DNA of 64,000 nucleotides. Source: Chitinophaga qingshengii. Lineage in GTDB: Bacteria; Bacteroidota; Bacteroidia; Chitinophagales; Chitinophagaceae. The position numbers and the translations under genes were made by a program. The notes below the pieces were generated by a model. It worked only from the letters and a program-made list of their open reading frames with translations, searched no databases and had not been told where the DNA came from. The stretch lies in assembly GCF_014529935.1 (NCBI RefSeq), contig NZ_JACVFC010000001.1:2852001-2916000 (forward strand). Reading direction: 5' to 3'. Shown piece after piece: positions 32,968 to 41,342 of the stretch (the first letter of the stretch is position 1; each line of letters starts with the position of its first letter).

Positions 32968-34065
32968 ATGCCATATACACACTTTCTATACAAACGTTGG
33001 AATATCGCCTTACCCATCTGGAGCCTTGTAAGCCCGTTGATAGGGCTGGGAATCCTCTCGGTAGCCGGGAGTATAGACAATCCTTTCTTTTCCCTGCTGA
33101 TGGCCGCTTCCCTGATCAGTATCGTTTTATCTGCGGTGCATCATGCAGAAGTAGTGGCGCATAAAGTAGGAGAACCTTATGGAACGCTTATCCTGGCGCT
33201 GGCCATCACGGTAATAGAGGTGTCGCTGATTGTTTCCCTGATGCTGAGTGAAGGGGCGGAAGGCTCCACACTGGCGCGGGATACCGTGTTTGCCGCCATC
33301 ATGATACTATTGACCGGTATCATTGGCCTTTGTCTGCTACTGGGCGGCTATCGTTACAAGGAACAGGTGTTTATCAAACAGGGCACCAATGCGGCGCTTA
33401 CCACCCTAACGGCAATCTCTATACTAACATTGGTATTGCCTAATTTTACCACTACCACACCCGGACCGGTATATTCCAACAGTCAACTGATATTCGTTGC
33501 CATTATCTCCCTGGTATTGTATGGTGGCTTTGTATCTGTGCAGACGGGCCGTCACCGTGACTATTTCCTTCCGGAAGACGAGGCTGCCGTTCATTCCGAT
33601 CCACCTGGCAACCTCACCACCACTATCAGTATGCTTTTTCTCCTGATATCGTTGGCATTGGTGGTATTGTTGTCTAAAAAACTATCACCGGTTATTGAAA
33701 ATATGGTTGTTAGCATGGGTGCCCCTAAGAGCCTGGTGGGTATTATCATTGCTGCTGTGATCCTGCTTCCGGAGGGAGTGGCAGCCATCCGTGCGGCCCG
33801 TCGTAACCGGTTGCAAACCAGCCTCAACCTGGCGCTGGGCTCTGCGCTCGCCAGCATCGGTCTCACGATACCCGCTGTGGCGATCGTTACCGTTTTGGCG
33901 GGTTTCAGTGTTACCCTGGGCATCGATACCAAATCTACCTTATTGCTGATTTTATCCCTGTTTACCATCAGTATATCATTCAATGCAGGCCGTACCAACA
34001 TCCTGCAGGGCATTGTATTACTGGTGATATTAGCCACTTACCTGTTTACAACCGTTGTACCGTAA
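32968..34065 (+). CDS. chaA: Calcium:proton antiporter (ChaA-like)
   Basis: This 365-residue inner-membrane protein has about ten to eleven membrane helices. The two CaCA-family alpha repeats are visible: GEPYGTLILALAITVIEVSLI (residues about 71-91, with the acidic residue in the middle of the helix) and PEGVAAIRAARRNRLQTSL followed by LGSALASIGLTIPAVA (about 270-310). They form the ion-binding site for Ca2+ (and Na+) exchange against H+. The start ATG lies after an A/T-rich leader. A macro-domain gene follows after 9 bases, so the two are probably co-transcribed. Confidence 0.93.
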   Translation: MPYTHFLYKRWNIALPIWSLVSPLIGLGILSVAGSIDNPFFSLLMAASLISIVLSAVHHAEVVAHKVGEPYGTLILALAITVIEVSLIVSLMLSEGAEGSTLARDTVFAAIMILLTGIIGLCLLLGGYRYKEQVFIKQGTNAALTTLTAISILTLVLPNFTTTTPGPVYSNSQLIFVAIISLVLYGGFVSVQTGRHRDYFLPEDEAAVHSDPPGNLTTTISMLFLLISLALVVLLSKKLSPVIENMVVSMGAPKSLVGIIIAAVILLPEGVAAIRAARRNRLQTSLNLALGSALASIGLTIPAVAIVTVLAGFSVTLGIDTKSTLLLILSLFTISISFNAGRTNILQGIVLLVILATYLFTTVVP

Positions 34066-34074
34066 ATTGATACC

Positions 34075-34674
34075 ATGAAATACATACTTACCGACACCAA
34101 CCCCAAGCTCGTTACAGCCTGGCGGGAATCATTTGCCGGAATTACCGCTGTGACGATCATCGAAGGAGATATCACCAAACTGAAAGCTGATGCTGTCGTT
34201 AGTCCGGCTAACTCCTTTGGTTTTATGGATGGATCACTGGACTATGCCTTGTCTGAAAGACTGGGCTGGGATCTGGAAAAGAGGCTGCAACAACAAATCA
34301 AACAGCTGCCGGAAGGGGAATTGCTGATTGGTACCGCGCTGACGCTGGAAACCGGCGACCCGGATATCCCCTACCTGATTTCAGCACCTACGATGCGAAT
34401 TCCCACCAACTTCAATATCGATACGTCGATCAATGCCTATCTGGCGATGAAAGCTATTCTGCTTCATGCCAATCGTCATCCGGATATACATACAGTGGCT
34501 ATTCCCGGCTTGTGTACCGGTGTGGGGCGTATGCAGCCTGCGATTTGTGCAAGGCAGATGTTTGTCGCCTATGAAGAAATTGTGCTGGGTAAAAAACAAG
34601 ACTTTCAAAACTTCGGGGAAGCACAAAAATATCACTGGAACATCAACCCACAGGGTATGATCTGGACACACTAA
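34075..34674 (+). CDS. Macro domain protein
   Basis: This 199-residue single-domain protein has ADAVVSPANSFGFMDGSLDYAL at about residues 40-60, which carries the ADP-ribose-binding N-S-x-G-x-x-D-G loop. VAIPGLCTGVGRMQP at about 140-154 is the second, phosphate-binding loop. Macro domains bind or hydrolyse ADP-ribose derivatives; this subfamily resembles the phage-tail-associated type. It is cytoplasmic. It lies 9 bases after the antiporter gene on the same strand. There is no ADP-ribosyltransferase nearby, so its substrate in the cell is unclear. Confidence 0.9.
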   Translation: MKYILTDTNPKLVTAWRESFAGITAVTIIEGDITKLKADAVVSPANSFGFMDGSLDYALSERLGWDLEKRLQQQIKQLPEGELLIGTALTLETGDPDIPYLISAPTMRIPTNFNIDTSINAYLAMKAILLHANRHPDIHTVAIPGLCTGVGRMQPAICARQMFVAYEEIVLGKKQDFQNFGEAQKYHWNINPQGMIWTH

Positions 34675-34735
34675 CCCCTGCGCATACGCTTCATTGTCTG
34701 CGCAGCAGGATAACGATACCGCTTACACGAAAACG

Positions 34736-35143
34736 TCAGACTTGTTGACCAGTTAGCAATTTCCGATAACGTGCAAAATAGAATGCCAGGGGAAGATGGA
34801 ATGATACGAGCATTACACCGAACAGCATCATCTCTTCCTTGTCAAAAATTGTTACGAAAAAAAAGAGGGATACCAACAGTGGCGCCAGGAAAAAAGACAA
34901 CAGGGACAAGAAAAGATTGTTTCTGACAACCGTCATTTTATTCAAAAAAATAGTGATAGTGGATAGTGCCATACAAATTACACAAAAAACAATCAACACA
35001 TGACCTAACCCATATAAATCACTGTAACGGGCCGACTCAGACAATTCCACCGTTTCAAACCATAACAGTGAAATCACGCCACTACTGATCATTGCTGCAA
35101 ATGCCGCACTTAAAACCATGCTTCTTAAATGATGGGCTTCCAT
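34736..35143 (-). CDS. Small integral membrane protein of unknown function
   Basis: This 135-residue protein has four predicted membrane helices (about residues 10-28, 45-66, 73-96 and 104-125). HVLIVFCVICMALSTITIFL and LSFFLAPLLVSLFFFVTIF are the clearest. No motif or family was recognised. It is convergent with the macro-domain gene, with 61 bases between them containing a 7-bp hairpin (CTGCGCA/TGCGCAG, 34678-34705) and no U-tract. Confidence 0.65.
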   Translation of the reverse strand: MEAHHLRSMVLSAAFAAMISSGVISLLWFETVELSESARYSDLYGLGHVLIVFCVICMALSTITIFLNKMTVVRNNLFLSLLSFFLAPLLVSLFFFVTIFDKEEMMLFGVMLVSFHLPLAFYFARYRKLLTGQQV

Positions 35144-35403
35144 GTGTAACAGGTAGATTAACAGCTTTAAATATAATCAATTAACATTTTCCTGATCGCG
35201 TAATTTTTTTTTCCGATTTCATAAATGCCGGGCAGGGACTTGTATTACCTTCATAACCGGGGGATACACCACATCCCCGGATTACAACGAGCAATAAATT
35301 TTCGTACGAACAAAAGCCGGCCATTTCTGGCTGGCTTCTTCACCACAGTTGCAGATATTTGGGTTATATTGTCAGCAGGCAAACATCCATCTTATCTAGT
35401 CAA
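35144..35403. other. Intergenic region with two hairpins
   Basis: The gap lies between divergent genes. It contains a hairpin at 35257-35280 (CCGGGG...CCCCGG with a one-base bulge) and another at 35314-35337 (AAGCCGGCC/GGCTGGCTT, 6-nt loop, weak T-tract). No coding signal was found. Confidence 0.5.
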
Positions 35404-36399
35404 ATGATCCGATATTTTCTGGCCTGTTGCGGCCTGATACTAAACATCGCCTTGCAGGCCCAGGACTTTTATGGATACCGTCACCTGCAAATGTTCTTCC
35501 GGGGTGATACGGTAGACATGCTCATCAAATCAAAAAAGGGAGAAGAGCAGGTTAAAAAACCGCTGTTCCTTTTCTGCCAGGGTAGTTTACCACAACCACT
35601 GCTGATCCGGTATGAGCATAATGGGCAAACAGCTGTCACCAATGCATTTGTATTTAATCCGGACAGCCTTGCCCGGAACTATCATGTGGCGGTGATCAGC
35701 AAAGCCTATGTGCCGCTGGTAGCAGACCAGCGGAAACTCAATCCGGACTTTACCTACAGCGATAGCAGCGGACAATTTCCCCGTAAGTACCTCGAGCGGT
35801 ACTACCTCGATTATTATGTGGAACGGAACCTCGCCGTTATCGCTTTTTTACAGCGGCAATCTTGGATTGCACGCAGTCCCCTGGTAGTAGCTGGTCATTC
35901 GGAAGGCAGCACCATTGCCGCCAAAATGGCCGCCAGCAGTCCGTTGATCACACACCTGATATACTCCGGCGGCAACCCGCAGGGGCGCATGCTCACCCTG
36001 ATAGAACGGGAAAGGGCACACGAAACAGACAGTACCGGCGGTACCGGAGCGCTCTTTAACCGTTGGGAAAAAATCATCGCCGCCCCCCAAAACATGGACT
36101 TCTCCCAGGGCGATACCTACAAGGTAACCAACGACTTTTCCTATCCGCCGGTGCATTATCTCAGCAAACTGAAGATACCGGTGCTCATCACCTTCGGCAC
36201 CCGCGATGCTGGCGTCCCCTACCTGGACATGTTCCGGTTAGAGATGATCCGGCAGCATAAACGGAATTTCTTTTTCCGCGAATACATCGGCACAGAACAC
36301 AATTATTTCCCCTTAAAACCCGATGGCGAACCCGACTACAATGTTTTTAACTGGGACAAGGTGGCGGAAGACTGGCGCCAATGGTTATCAACACATTAA
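35404..36399 (+). CDS. Exported alpha/beta hydrolase
   Basis: About 331 residues from ATG 35404 (MIRYFLACCGLILNIALQAQ, a good signal peptide); the frame is open from 35359, but the extra 15 residues would spoil the signal. The nucleophile elbow is VVAGHSEGSTIAA with a serine. VLITFGTRDAGVPYLD carries the acid, and IGTEHNYFP carries the histidine. The PLFLFCQGSLPQP segment is the oxyanion region. It is a periplasmic or secreted esterase/peptidase-like enzyme of unknown substrate. It is followed after 112 bases by the YXWGXW-repeat gene. Confidence 0.85.
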   Translation: MIRYFLACCGLILNIALQAQDFYGYRHLQMFFRGDTVDMLIKSKKGEEQVKKPLFLFCQGSLPQPLLIRYEHNGQTAVTNAFVFNPDSLARNYHVAVISKAYVPLVADQRKLNPDFTYSDSSGQFPRKYLERYYLDYYVERNLAVIAFLQRQSWIARSPLVVAGHSEGSTIAAKMAASSPLITHLIYSGGNPQGRMLTLIERERAHETDSTGGTGALFNRWEKIIAAPQNMDFSQGDTYKVTNDFSYPPVHYLSKLKIPVLITFGTRDAGVPYLDMFRLEMIRQHKRNFFFREYIGTEHNYFPLKPDGEPDYNVFNWDKVAEDWRQWLSTH

Positions 36400-36511
36400 G
36401 CATTACTTTCAGCATAAAACTTTGACGGTATTTTAACACCGGCAACCTCTGCCGTGGTTAAACTTCCACGACTCTCTGTTGTCCAATACAGGAACCTAAT
36501 ACACAGGGGTC

Positions 36512-37363
36512 ATGAAAAAATTTATTTTGATCGTAAGCACTTTGCTGGCCATTGCTGCCGTAACACCACCCGCATATGCACAGGTAAGTATTGGCGTGTC
36601 AGTGGGCATCGCTCCCCCGGCAATACCGGTTTATACACAGCCTCCCTGTCCTGGTGACGGGTATATGTGGGTGCCCGGATATTGGGCCTATAATACCGCC
36701 TATTACTGGGTACCAGGCGTATGGGTAAGGGCGCCTTATGTGGGCGCGCTCTGGACACCCGGCTACTGGGGTTTCACCGCAGGCTTGTACCGCTGGCACC
36801 CTGGCTACTGGGGCCCTCATATCGGGTACTACGGGGGTATTAACTACGGCTACGGTTACTTCGGCGCAGGTTTTTGCGGTGGTATGTGGCGAGGCAATTC
36901 CTTCCATTACAATACAGCTGTTACCCGTGTCAATACTACGGTGGTACGCAATACCTACATCAACAGAAGCGTGATCAACAACGTTAATAACAACCGTACC
37001 AGTTACACCCGCAATAATGTAGTCAACAACAACCGCGAGAATTTCAACCGGAACAATACAGTTGTCAATAACAATCGTAACAACTTTAACCGGAATAATA
37101 GCACATTTAACAATAACCGCGATAACTTCACCCGAAATAACAATACCATAAATGCTTCCCGCAGCGCATGGAACGGTAACCGTCAGGCTGGCATGTCCCG
37201 GCAGCCGATGGCTATGAGCAACAGGGTTTCCCGTCCACAGGGTGGTTTCATGCATCAGCCGTCTATGGGAGGACAACATGGCGGCGGTGGCGGTCATTTC
37301 GGTGGCGGTCACTTTGGTGGAGGCGGTGGTCACTTCGGAGGCGGAGGACACGGACGCCACTAA
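36512..37363 (+). CDS. YXWGXW-repeat secreted protein, Asn-rich and Gly/His-rich
   Basis: This 283-residue protein has signal peptide MKKFILIVSTLLAIAAVTPPAYAQ. Residues about 45-115 hold repeats of the W-x-P-G-Y-W type (MWVPGYWAYN, YYWVPGVWV, LWTPGYWGF, WHPGYWGPH), the YXWGXW/WXXGXW motif. Residues about 145-225 are Asn/Arg-rich with a loose period of about 12-17 residues (N-N-N-R-x-N-F-x-R-N-N). The tail is Gly/His-rich (GGHFGGGHFGGGGG). Proteins with this motif are common in envelopes of Bacteroidota and Proteobacteria; their function is unknown. The His-rich tail could bind metal. Confidence 0.88.
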   Translation: MKKFILIVSTLLAIAAVTPPAYAQVSIGVSVGIAPPAIPVYTQPPCPGDGYMWVPGYWAYNTAYYWVPGVWVRAPYVGALWTPGYWGFTAGLYRWHPGYWGPHIGYYGGINYGYGYFGAGFCGGMWRGNSFHYNTAVTRVNTTVVRNTYINRSVINNVNNNRTSYTRNNVVNNNRENFNRNNTVVNNNRNNFNRNNSTFNNNRDNFTRNNNTINASRSAWNGNRQAGMSRQPMAMSNRVSRPQGGFMHQPSMGGQHGGGGGHFGGGHFGGGGGHFGGGGHGRH

Positions 37364-37554
37364 CTGTGATAGCTATGATTTGTGCTGATTTCGCTGATTA
37401 GCGAAGATATGAGCGAAGAAACTTGCGAAGATATCTGTGAAGATTGATAACGCATTTTAGAGATCACTGATCTCATGGCTTGCAGGCGCTCCACTTGGAG
37501 GTAGCGCCTGCATCTTGTTCATACCTCAACTTTACCCAAAACAATAAACAACAG

Positions 37555-37585
37555 CAAGGCTGACCCATCGGTCAGCCTTGTTTTT
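37555..37585 (+). terminator. Hairpin with plus-strand T-tract
   Basis: An 11-bp stem (CAAGGCTGACC with GGTCAGCCTTG) and a CATC loop are followed by five T. It probably ends transcripts from the YXWGXW gene about 190 bases upstream. It overlaps the stop codon of the convergent small gene (37572-37574). The intervening gap 37364-37554 also has a 9-bp hairpin (GCAGGCGCT/AGCGCCTGC, 37482-37511) without a T-tract. Confidence 0.65.
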
Positions 37586-37826
37586 CTGTTTTCACCTGCT
37601 GCTCGCAGCCACCTCGCCATCCACCGTGCCCGTCGCGATGAAAAGCGGTCCACATCAACAGTACATTCATACCGATAAAGAGTACAATAACAAGTATCGC
37701 AGCCACTTTGGAGATAGTTGCCAATGTCCGCTTCCGCGAAAAACCACCAAAGATGTAACCGATAATAAATACCATACTCGCTGCAAAAAGTATCCTGATA
37801 AGGATAAGAAACGGAAATACTATCAT
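37572..37826 (-). CDS. Small membrane protein of unknown function
   Basis: This 84-residue protein has two membrane helices (residues about 3-26 and 38-62) and a short polar, His/Gly-containing tail (AFHRDGHGGWRGGCEQQ). No family was recognised. It lies about 25 bases after the TPR-like secreted protein gene on the same strand, at the end of a unit starting with a TonB receptor. The His/Cys tail would allow metal binding, but that is speculation. Its stop codon sits inside a terminator hairpin. Confidence 0.6.
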   Translation of the reverse strand: MIVFPFLILIRILFAASMVFIIGYIFGGFSRKRTLATISKVAAILVIVLFIGMNVLLMWTAFHRDGHGGWRGGCEQQVKTEKQG

Positions 37827-37851
37827 CTCATTATTTTTTTAAAATCAACAA

Positions 37852-38490
37852 TCACTTGAACTTACTCAACAACGCATCGTCTTCTGCCTTTCCCCAGTGA
37901 GGATTCTCTCCTGCCTTTTCTTTTGCCAGTAATGCCACACTTTTCTGCGCCAGCTCCTTCGCCAGTTGTTTATCACCACCCCACATTTTAGGCGTGTAAT
38001 ATTTTACCCATGCCCGCAGATACAACGCCCTCGGGTTTTCCGGCGACAACTGCAATGCCTGCTGCAGGCTTTTATCCGATAACATCCCGTACTTACGTCC
38101 GTAACTCATAGGATTAATGAACACTTTGGTACGATATACCATGCCCATGACCATTAGTACCTCAGACAACTGCTGTTGTTGTTTGGTGCTGTCTAATAAC
38201 GATTGCGCCCTGCTGATCTGTTCTTCTCCCTTTATGCTATACGGCTCAATCTTATCACCATCTTCCTGATACAGGAAGCCTATTTTAGCATTACAGAAAG
38301 CAGCATAATACCAGGGCAGCCAGGACTGTGGCTGTTGCCCCGCCAGCGCGACAAAATTTTTTTCCAGCGCTTCGTAATCTTTTACCGAAGCCGCATTGTC
38401 CAGTTTATGCACCGCCTCTTGCAGCGACTGCGCCCTCACGAAGGCGGAGAAAGACAACAGGAGCAATAATGACAGGAATGTTTTTTTCAT
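37852..38490 (-). CDS. Secreted TPR-like protein
   Basis: About 212 residues from the Met of MKKTFLSLLLLLSFSAFVRAQ, a clear signal peptide; the frame extends upstream to 38544 but would then overlap the TonB receptor gene. The mature part is helical, with segments such as EALEKNFVALAGQQPQSWLPWYYAAF and KSLQQALQLSPENPRALYLRAWV that look like tetratricopeptide repeats. It is probably periplasmic. It lies directly downstream of a TonB receptor (16 bases) and belongs to a widespread TonB-receptor/TPR pairing in Bacteroidota of unknown role. Confidence 0.8.
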   Translation of the reverse strand: MKKTFLSLLLLLSFSAFVRAQSLQEAVHKLDNAASVKDYEALEKNFVALAGQQPQSWLPWYYAAFCNAKIGFLYQEDGDKIEPYSIKGEEQISRAQSLLDSTKQQQQLSEVLMVMGMVYRTKVFINPMSYGRKYGMLSDKSLQQALQLSPENPRALYLRAWVKYYTPKMWGGDKQLAKELAQKSVALLAKEKAGENPHWGKAEDDALLSKFK

Positions 38491-38506
38491 GATGTACTTT
38501 TTGTGG

Positions 38507-40540
38507 TTATAAATTATTGTTGATAAAATCATCTGTACGATCAATACCCAGGCTCATAAAGAAGCCGGCAAAAAAGGTCCGGCCGGCCGGTAAGGTCACT
38601 GCCATCTTGTTTCGGCCATCATAACTGTAGTTGTAACCAAATACCTGTTTGGTACCCAGCAGATTATTTACCCCCACGGCAAAGCCGGAAAAATCCTTGT
38701 GTTTCCAGCGCGGGAATAAAGTCATCAGGTGAGATATATGCAGATTGACTACGCTATAAGGTTTGGTGGTTCCCTGGTCAAATAGCTGCCAGCCGTTAGC
38801 GAACCGGATATCATAGTAAGGACGGCCCGCTGCCAGTGAGTAGGATAGGTTAACACCGCTGGACAAATCAGGAAAGAATTTTTTGATGGCAATCGTCATC
38901 GTATGCGGCGCCGCAAAACCGGGTTGCAGCGGCATGGGGTAATTCAGGTAGTCTCGTTTGGTATCAAGGTAGGTGTAAGTCACCCAGTAGTCCAGGTTCT
39001 TAAAGGTTTTTTTATCCCGGTAAAACAACTCTATTCCTTTCGCATAGCCGTCACCGGTAGAAACAGTTTTAGCATCTGCAGGTAACCACCTCACTAAATC
39101 ATGATACTGTTTATAATACGTTTCTACCCTGAAAAAACGGTTATGGGCTTTCCTGGTATAGTTCACCACATAATGCGCTGCCCCGGAAAGCGATAGGTCC
39201 CGGTTATGATACAGGAACTCATTAGAAGGTTCCTGGTAAAAAAGACCGTAAGCGAAGTTGAGCTGACTTTCTTCACTCAGTCTCCAGGCCAGGCTCACTC
39301 TGGGCGCCAGCGACCATTTTTGCAGCAACGACGTATGTTCCGCCCGCACTCCCACTTTCGCCGCCAGGCTACCGGTGAGGTAGATATCGCTTTCCGCAAA
39401 AACTGCCGACAGCTGATCTGTTTGCGTTACCACACTATCCCGGTACAGACCTGCGTCTTTCGCATAAAAATGTTCTGCTCCAAAACGGACAGCCTGATCA
39501 TTAGAAAGGAAGTGGGTAAATACCATCCGGGCCTGTGCAAAATCGGACCGGATATCACTGGTATTTTGTTTCAGGGTTAATGGCACTTCCGGAAGACTGG
39601 CCGGTTTACCCTCCGCATCCACCAGGCTAAGCTCCCGCTTATCGTGGTTGTTGCTGTAGGCCAGTCCTGTCTCCATCTTCCAGTTTTCACCCAACGCTGT
39701 GCGATAGCTTATATTCGTATATACATTATTTCCCTTTCCCTGATAACCGGAGCGCAGCGCGGCGCTGTCTACATCCGGATTATACATGCCCAGGGTACTC
39801 TTATTCCACACGGCATACACCTTGAGCATACCGCTACGGCCAGTTTTAATGCGGAAGTTGGCGTTAGCATCCACATATGACGGACCTTGAAAATAATCAG
39901 GCACATGGGGTACCAGCGCGTTGTATAAGGTTTGATTGGAGTAGTTCAGGCCCAACCCAAAGCTGCTGCGATTATTGAGTGCCAGGTGCTGTAACCCCGC
40001 GCCCTGGTTGGAGGGGAACAGGTAAAAACGGGCAGATGATTTTTCCGGCAGGTCTACACTCTCCAAAATAAGCGCGCTGCTCATGGCCTGTCCATACAAG
40101 GCAGAGTAACCTCCGGAGCTGAACAATATTCCTTTAAACAAAAAAGGATTGATACGCGCCGGCTGCGGAATACCGGGTACAGATGGATAATTGGGATATT
40201 TGAATAACGTGCCGTCAATAAATTGTTTGGTTTCATCGCTGGTACCGCCTCGCACGAAAAGTCCTTCTGTTTCACCTATCTGCTGCACACCCGGCAAGGC
40301 CCGCAGCGCCAGCGACAGATCTCCATTGCTGCCGGCAACTGTGACGGCATCCATCGGCGTAAGAGAAGCGCCTTTGGCTTTATCGCTGGCTTCAAAGGCA
40401 CCCGCGCTCACCGTTACCTGCTTCAGGTTTTTAGGCGTACCACGGGGAACCGTGTCGGTAACCGCTTTATGTAAGCTATCCTGCGCATAAAGCGTATGCA
40501 GCGGTGCTACCAAAAATAGCCATACGAGGTATTTTCCCAT
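38507..40540 (-). CDS. TonB-dependent receptor
   Basis: This 677-residue protein has signal peptide MGKYLVWLFLVAPLHTLYAQ. The plug domain lies at about residues 40-155 (KQVTVSAGAFEASDKAKG, LALRALPGVQQIGETEGLFVRGG). The beta-barrel contains the typical FSSGGYSALYGQAMS, and near the end FAVGVNNLLGTKQVFGYNY. The final residues (FMSLGIDRTDDFINNNL) extend a little beyond the last strand. There is no STN or carboxypeptidase-like domain, so it is a compact receptor, possibly for metal chelates. It is preceded by a TAGTTTTG element (40563-40570) and by a LytS/LytTR pair. Confidence 0.92.
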   Translation of the reverse strand: MGKYLVWLFLVAPLHTLYAQDSLHKAVTDTVPRGTPKNLKQVTVSAGAFEASDKAKGASLTPMDAVTVAGSNGDLSLALRALPGVQQIGETEGLFVRGGTSDETKQFIDGTLFKYPNYPSVPGIPQPARINPFLFKGILFSSGGYSALYGQAMSSALILESVDLPEKSSARFYLFPSNQGAGLQHLALNNRSSFGLGLNYSNQTLYNALVPHVPDYFQGPSYVDANANFRIKTGRSGMLKVYAVWNKSTLGMYNPDVDSAALRSGYQGKGNNVYTNISYRTALGENWKMETGLAYSNNHDKRELSLVDAEGKPASLPEVPLTLKQNTSDIRSDFAQARMVFTHFLSNDQAVRFGAEHFYAKDAGLYRDSVVTQTDQLSAVFAESDIYLTGSLAAKVGVRAEHTSLLQKWSLAPRVSLAWRLSEESQLNFAYGLFYQEPSNEFLYHNRDLSLSGAAHYVVNYTRKAHNRFFRVETYYKQYHDLVRWLPADAKTVSTGDGYAKGIELFYRDKKTFKNLDYWVTYTYLDTKRDYLNYPMPLQPGFAAPHTMTIAIKKFFPDLSSGVNLSYSLAAGRPYYDIRFANGWQLFDQGTTKPYSVVNLHISHLMTLFPRWKHKDFSGFAVGVNNLLGTKQVFGYNYSYDGRNKMAVTLPAGRTFFAGFFMSLGIDRTDDFINNNL

Positions 40541-40562
40541 GACCGGAAGTATTATTTACCCA

Positions 40563-40570
40563 CAAAACTA
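40563..40570 (-). promoter_or_regulatory. Putative -7 element for the TonB receptor gene
   Basis: On the minus strand it reads TAGTTTTG (a TAnnTTTG match), 22 bases before the ATG and 68 bases after the response-regulator stop. It suggests the receptor unit has its own promoter. Confidence 0.5.
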
Positions 40571-40637
40571 GCGGGTAACACGACCGGAATTTTGGAGCGT
40601 AGACAACACGGGAAAGTGTTGCGACAAGACGTAAAAA

Positions 40638-41342
40638 TTAGTTGTCAGTGCCTTGTACGAGCCGGGTTACGTTCTCTTTAAAAAAATCGCTGACGGGGAT
40701 TTCCTTGTCACCGATGCATACAAGATCACGCTTAACGGCGGTGATCTTATTAACGGCCACCAGGTAAGATTTATGGGTACGCACAAACGCCTCGGCAGGG
40801 AGCTTTTCCGCAATGGCTTTCATGGTCATCCGGGTGAGTACCGGTCTTGGCGAGGAAGATAGGTGTATTTTGATATAATCTTTTAATCCTTCGATGTATT
40901 CAATATCGGCCACTACAATTTTCACCTGCACATATTCCACGTTGACAAAAAAATCGGTGATAGCGCGCGGTGAAGCGGGCTGCTGCAGCCGGAACAACTC
41001 ACCGGCACGTTGACAGGCTTTTAGAAAACGTTCAAAACTAAAGGGTTTCAGCAGGTAATCTACCACCTGGAGATTATATCCTTCCAGCGCATATTTTTCG
41101 TAGGCAGTCACTAAAATTACGAGTGGCGGCCGTTGCAGCGATTGCAGAAATTGCAGTCCGCTAAGACGGGGCATTTGTATATCGAGGAAAACCAGGTCCA
41201 CCTGTTCCCGCTGCATCACCTCCATTGCTTCCAGCGCGTTTTTACAGGTAGCTACCAGTTCCAGAAACGGCACCTGCCGGATGTTATCTTCCAGCAGTTC
41301 CCTTACCAGGTGTTCGTCGTCTACAGCAATACAACGTATCAT
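40638..41342 (-). CDS. LytTR family response regulator
   Basis: This 234-residue protein has a receiver domain at residues 1-120: acidic pocket D8-D9, phospho-acceptor D54 in VFLDIQMP, and a conserved Lys in VDYLLKPFSF. The LytTR DNA-binding domain lies at about 130-230 (YIEGLKDYIKIHL, FVRTHKSYLVAVNKITAV). It overlaps the histidine kinase gene upstream by 4 bases, so translation is coupled. It probably regulates the TonB receptor unit 98 bases downstream (inference from position). Confidence 0.95.
   Translation of the reverse strand: MIRCIAVDDEHLVRELLEDNIRQVPFLELVATCKNALEAMEVMQREQVDLVFLDIQMPRLSGLQFLQSLQRPPLVILVTAYEKYALEGYNLQVVDYLLKPFSFERFLKACQRAGELFRLQQPASPRAITDFFVNVEYVQVKIVVADIEYIEGLKDYIKIHLSSSPRPVLTRMTMKAIAEKLPAEAFVRTHKSYLVAVNKITAVKRDLVCIGDKEIPVSDFFKENVTRLVQGTDN

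Noticed and set aside
36950..37160. Asn-rich repeats as a CRISPR-like or other DNA repeat array
   Set aside because: The repeats are protein-level and irregular, inside a signal-peptide-bearing gene; there are no constant direct repeats with unique spacers.
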